Shown: one piece after another, positions 32,646-35,209 of the stretch
Position numbering within the stretch: the first letter of the stretch is position 1
How the letters are laid out: the number at the start of each line of letters is the position of its first letter
Source: Bacillus sp. MUM 116
GTDB taxonomy: Bacteria; Bacillota; Bacilli; Bacillales; Cytobacillaceae
DNA: 35,209 nt
NCBI RefSeq assembly: GCF_001866655.1
Contig: NZ_MLYR01000057.1
Location: 1-35,209 of the forward strand
Direction of reading: 5' to 3'
Position numbers and translations under genes: made by a program
The notes under the pieces: generated by a model
The model's database searches: none
Told to the model about the DNA's origin: nothing
The model's input: the letters and a program-made list of their open reading frames with translations, nothing else

Positions 32646-33413
32646 ATGAAAAAATATACAGTTATTTCAGGTGCAAGTTCTGGTATTGGTTACGAAACAG
32701 CTCTTGCTTTTGCTGCTCGCGGTAAAAATTTAGTCATTGTGGCACGTAGAACTGAGGAGCTTGAAAAACTAAAAACAGAGATCGTGAAAGTAAATGCAGA
32801 ATTAGATGTCGTTATAAAAACAGTTGATTTATCAAATACGAAAAATGCTTATACATTATATGAAGATTTAGAGGGATATGAAATTGAAACGTGGATTAAT
32901 AACGCAGGATTTGGTAATTTTGCATCAGTTGGAGATCAAAATTTAACTAAAATTGAGACAATGCTTAATTTAAATATCGAGGCTTTAACTATTTTAACTT
33001 CTCTTTATGTGCGTGACTATTCATCAGTTGAAGGAACACAATTAATTAACGTTTCATCAGGCGGGGGTTATACGATTATTGGAAATGCCATCACATACTG
33101 TGCTTCTAAATTCTATGTAAGTGCCTTTACTGAAGGGCTTGCACATGAATTAAAAGAAAAAGGTGCAAGCATGCAAGCAAAAGTATTAGCTCCTGCTGCA
33201 ACTGAAACTGAATTTGCAAAAGTATCGAATGATTTAGAAGAAAATGTTAAGTTTGAAGGACTTCTTCCTAAATACCATACAGCCAAAGAAATGGCTGGAT
33301 TTATGCTTGATCTTTACGATAGCGAAAAAGTAGTTGGAATTGTAGATGGTCTTACTTATGAATTTCAATTAAAAGATCCAATTTATCCTTATGCAGTAAG
33401 AATGAGAAGCTAA
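32646..33413 (+). CDS. Short-chain dehydrogenase/reductase
   Basis: A 255-aa classical SDR. NAD(P)-binding motif GASSGIGY (residues 9-16), the structural motif NNAG (about 86-89), and catalytic Ser-Tyr-Lys as VSSGGG (about 139-144) and YCASK (about 154-158). RR at the end of strand 2 (VARRTEE) suggests NADPH preference. Start and length are typical; AGGAGG lies before the ATG. It is driven from the MerR-type promoter upstream, so it is likely induced by a small molecule. Substrate unknown. Confidence 0.9.
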   Translation: MKKYTVISGASSGIGYETALAFAARGKNLVIVARRTEELEKLKTEIVKVNAELDVVIKTVDLSNTKNAYTLYEDLEGYEIETWINNAGFGNFASVGDQNLTKIETMLNLNIEALTILTSLYVRDYSSVEGTQLINVSSGGGYTIIGNAITYCASKFYVSAFTEGLAHELKEKGASMQAKVLAPAATETEFAKVSNDLEENVKFEGLLPKYHTAKEMAGFMLDLYDSEKVVGIVDGLTYEFQLKDPIYPYAVRMRS

Positions 33414-33492
33414 TAAGATTGATTTATCATCGTTATTCAAAAATTTCTGGATCATTATCCTTATAATTTTACGTATATAAAAAAGTTCTTTA

Positions 33493-33861
33493 CTAATTGT
33501 AATATCCTATTAAAAAGAGGTTCTTCCATAAGGAGAACCTTTCATATATTTGTTCAACTAACGGATTCTTTAGTTGAACAAGTTTCGGATTTACAAGGAA
33601 AATTACACCGTCTCTAATTACTGCAGCTATTCCAATGCTGCTTTTATAGGAATCGTTTTTCTTAGCCACACGGACACCGACAACGTAGTCCGAAAAGACG
33701 ATTATCGCCAATGCTGCAGCAATATAAATATGCATCATCTCAAATCCCTTAGCTTGAAGCATTGAATCAAAAAAAGCTCCTACCGTACCGGTTAGAGCTC
33801 CTAAGACAAGGCTTTTATTCACAATCATCTTCAGAAAAACACTTATTAAATTATCAAACAT
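33493..33861 (-). CDS. Phage-holin-family membrane protein, altered C-terminus
   Basis: A 122-aa membrane protein of the toxin-secretion/phage-lysis holin family. Hydrophobic segments lie at about 17-32 and 45-60 (AAALAIIVFSDYVVGV), followed by GIAAVIRDGVIFLV. SD GGAGAG precedes the ATG by 6 nt. The last ~30 residues (KLVQLKNPLVEQI, then ERFSLWKNLFLIGYYN) are encoded by two hairpins: an inverted repeat (33550-33581) and the gene's own terminator (33512-33540). Normal coding would stop before the terminator, so the 3' end is probably frameshifted or was displaced by the hairpin. It may be a decaying holin gene rather than a working one. Confidence 0.65.
   Translation of the reverse strand: MFDNLISVFLKMIVNKSLVLGALTGTVGAFFDSMLQAKGFEMMHIYIAAALAIIVFSDYVVGVRVAKKNDSYKSSIGIAAVIRDGVIFLVNPKLVQLKNPLVEQIYERFSLWKNLFLIGYYN
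33512..33540 (-). terminator. Terminator inside the holin-like reading frame
   Basis: On the minus strand AGGTTCT-CCTTATGGA-AGAACCT then CTTTTTA. It is a regular intrinsic terminator, yet it lies upstream of the open frame's stop codon (33493). Confidence 0.75.
33550..33581. repeat. 12-bp perfect inverted repeat in the holin-like gene
   Basis: TTGTTCAACTAA (33550-33561) and TTAGTTGAACAA (33570-33581), loop 8 nt. Translated on the minus strand it gives the near-palindromic LVQLKNPLVEQ. Confidence 0.8.
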
Positions 33862-33883
33862 AACTCACTCTCCTATTACAAAA

Positions 33884-33906
33884 TAAAAAGAGCCCCGAAA
33901 GGACTC
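33884..33906 (-). terminator. Terminator-like hairpin upstream of the holin-like gene
   Basis: On the minus strand GAGTCC-TTTC-GGGGCTC then TTTTT, ending about 25 nt before the holin ATG. No minus-strand gene precedes it for over 1 kb, so it may be an attenuator or a remnant. Confidence 0.6.
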
Positions 33907-34143
33907 GATAATGTGAAACTTTTTTTATTTATTCATACTACCTTTTTCTCGTACAGGTGATTGTAAAGGAACCGCAGGTGCTAATTCAATTAGGGTTTAG
34001 TTTCGTATTTCCAAAAAGCCTTTTACCATTACTATTTTTCAGGATAGTAGTACAATTATTCACATTCTAGTTTGTGTTTCTCAATTTGCCAACTGTAACA
34101 ATGGACAAATGACTATTATAAAATATGGCAGGAGGTATTTTAA

Positions 34144-34698
34144 ATGGATTATGGCTTTAGCGGTTATAACCGTCAACATCCCAGCATTCATCCAATTTTA
34201 GATCAAATTTTGGAAGGGTGGACTGGGGAACCTAAAAATACTGTTTATTTGTTAATCAATAAATATGGTTTACCTAATGAAGCAAGTTCAAGAAGAATGA
34301 TCTGGTATAACAATGGTCCTTGGGAGCGTTCGATTGTTCATCTTGATACAGTACCTCATAACACTCCGACTCCCCATCTTGATTATTTAGAACAAACCAT
34401 TGATTATAAAGTACCTGTTCAATTTTTTGATGAATTAGCACAGTTTGATGGTAGTTTATATCCAAACCGAACGGCAGGTGAAGCAACTGCTAAATGTGAT
34501 CAAGAAGCAGCGAATTTTATGGCTTTAAATTTGATGAACGACATTGTGAATGGCAAACGAACCGTAGAAGATGCACGTCGTGCTGCTGTTGAAATTGAAA
34601 AAGGTTTTCGATTAAAGGGTCAATCATCACCTTACACCACAGGATTCCTATTCCCAAAACAATCTCATACTGCTGATCCCGATGTCGCCGCTTTTTAA
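34144..34698 (+). CDS. Unknown 184-aa protein
   Basis: I do not recognise it. AGGAGG stands about 8 nt before the ATG and the frame is clean. The protein is soluble with distinctive aromatic and His-rich segments: MDYGFSGYNRQHPSIHPILD, RRMIWYNNGPWERSIVH (about 50-66) and TAGEATAKCDQEAANFMALN (about 110-129). A helix follows (VEDARRAAVEIEKGF). No signal peptide or membrane segment. It stands alone on the plus strand between a holin-like gene and the LexA-box-like palindrome. Confidence 0.75.
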   Translation: MDYGFSGYNRQHPSIHPILDQILEGWTGEPKNTVYLLINKYGLPNEASSRRMIWYNNGPWERSIVHLDTVPHNTPTPHLDYLEQTIDYKVPVQFFDELAQFDGSLYPNRTAGEATAKCDQEAANFMALNLMNDIVNGKRTVEDARRAAVEIEKGFRLKGQSSPYTTGFLFPKQSHTADPDVAAF

Positions 34699-34954
34699 GG
34701 CAAACTAAAACGGCGGGTTGGTTCCATTATTGGATATGTAATGTCTTAATATAATTATTTTTCTTTACCTAACCTGCCATATTAGTTTAAGAAGAAAATC
34801 AACCACATTCTATATAAGAGCCTAATGCTTTAACAGATGTTTTAAAAATAAATCTCCCTTGCAGTTACATGTTGCAAGTATATTTCTTTATATTTTTCTT
34901 TAGGACTTTTGCATATAATGTAGGAAAAATTTTTATCGTCCTACAATTGTGGTG

Positions 34955-34968
34955 CGAACAAGTGTTCG
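34955..34968. promoter_or_regulatory. LexA (SOS) box-like palindrome
   Basis: CGAACAAGTGTTCG fits the Bacillus LexA/DinR consensus CGAACRNRYGTTYC at all but the last position, and the palindrome extends to TGCGAACA/TGTTCGCA. It lies 36 nt downstream of a TATAAT hexamer on the plus strand. No gene is visible downstream in that direction within the window. It could instead be just a small hairpin of the minus-strand gene's 3' region. Confidence 0.45.
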
Positions 34969-34977
34969 CATAAAAGA

Positions 34978-34997
34978 AGCACCCATATTGGGATGCT
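34978..34997 (-). terminator. Terminator of the last gene
   Basis: On the minus strand AGCATCCC-AATAT-GGGTGCT (one bulge), then TCTTTT, shortly after the stop of the 35010-35207 gene. Confidence 0.6.
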
Positions 34998-35009
34998 AAA
35001 ATATAATAT

Positions 35010-35207
35010 TTAATGGCTTTGATAAGCAATTTTCTCTAAATTTCGAACCGCGATCTCCATTGCATCTTCCATGTCCTTTGCGAGTCCTTCAGCTAAGAAA
35101 TCCCTGTTCGGTGTTTTACCGTTGTCATAAATATTTAAGTAAACTTCAAATCTGTCTTCAAATTCAACAATAATATAATCTACCATATCATCGTGAGAAT
35201 TAATCAT
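35010..35207 (-). CDS. Small unknown protein, possibly cut at window edge
   Basis: A 65-aa acidic protein: MINSHDDMVDYIIVEFEDRF, then EVYLNIYDNGKTPNRDFLAE and helical GLAKDMEDAMEIAVRNLEKIA. Beta-beta-beta-alpha pattern with no recognised family. The first in-window ATG is only 2 nt from the edge, so the SD cannot be seen and the true start may lie outside. A terminator follows the stop. Confidence 0.55.
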   Translation of the reverse strand: MINSHDDMVDYIIVEFEDRFEVYLNIYDNGKTPNRDFLAEGLAKDMEDAMEIAVRNLEKIAYQSH

Positions 35208-35209
35208 AA

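Larger units (their letters stand above)
34699..35009. other. Intergenic region with palindromes
   Basis: About 310 nt with no supportable CDS. It contains a TATAAT hexamer (34914-34919), a LexA-box-like palindrome (34955-34968) and a hairpin (34978-34997). Confidence 0.5.

Noticed and set aside
1..35209. CRISPR arrays, tRNA or rRNA genes, intact IS elements
   Set aside because: No regularly spaced direct repeats, no cloverleaf-like or rRNA-like sequence, and no transposase frame with terminal inverted repeats was found.

Overview
The window looks like low-GC Firmicute chromosome, most likely a spore-forming Bacillaceae (Bacillus/Neobacillus type). This rests on AT-rich intergenic DNA, strong AGGAGG-type ribosome binding sites, a GerB-family germination permease, a yjlC-ndh type gene pair, a Fur-regulated FbpA-like protein and a B. 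subtilis ytmI-like sulfur cluster. No rRNA, tRNA, intact insertion sequence or CRISPR array was seen.

Region by region. (1) 1-1.8 kb: a collapsed ribose operon on the minus strand. Only rbsK is intact; rbsR carries several lesions, and rbsD is fused in frame to the 3' part of rbsB with everything between them deleted. (2) 1.9-5.2 kb: an unknown 186-aa gene, a low-molecular-weight tyrosine phosphatase, a broken VOC/glyoxalase gene, an RQC-domain DNA-binding protein, two copies of a hairpin repeat, and a gamma-glutamylcyclotransferase-like gene whose end lies inside one repeat copy. (3) 5.2-17.9 kb: the main coherent system, a minus-strand cluster for uptake and breakdown of S-modified cysteines or other organosulfur compounds. 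It encodes a LysR activator (AscR-like), a small unknown protein, a YtmO-type flavin monooxygenase, two NtaA/SnaA/DszA (YtnJ-type) monooxygenases, a carboxylesterase, a YtnI glutaredoxin, a TcyKLMN-type ABC importer, an N-acetyltransferase (SnaA-like), an N-deacetylase (SndA-like), an FbpA-like protein and an FMN reductase. Its spacers carry two recurring motifs: a dyad ATWCCWA-N9-TNGGAAT (four copies, CymR-box-like) and an upstream ~60-bp module (three copies, presumed LysR-activator site plus -10 region). A related structured leader/terminator occurs upstream of both the glutaredoxin gene and the LysR gene.

(4) 18-21.3 kb: DUF1835 protein, YqcI/YcgG protein, an aldo/keto reductase relic and a Dph6-like ATP pyrophosphatase. 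(5) 21.5-24.5 kb: a graveyard of an esterase tail, an unknown broken gene, a YolD-like phage gene with a stop, a frameshifted small gene, a tyrosine-integrase relic and a deleted KAS III (fabH-like) gene, with one intact YdbC/PC4-like gene among them. (6) 25-35.2 kb: orphan GerB permease, unknown 226-aa protein, type II NADH dehydrogenase with its DUF1641 partner, an L,D-transpeptidase, a small helical protein, a divergent MerR/SDR pair with a classic 19-bp-spacer MerR promoter, a holin-family gene whose 3' end runs through two hairpins, an unknown 184-aa gene, a LexA-box-like palindrome and a final small gene at the edge.

Working model for the sulfur cluster, by analogy with the B. subtilis ytmI operon: the ABC system imports an S-substituted cysteine, SnaA-like N-acetylates it, the flavin monooxygenases (fed FMNH2 by the SsuE-like reductase) oxidatively cleave the S-substituent, the glutaredoxin handles thiol intermediates, and SndA-like releases cysteine. 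All names come from sequence motifs and context; no database search was run.
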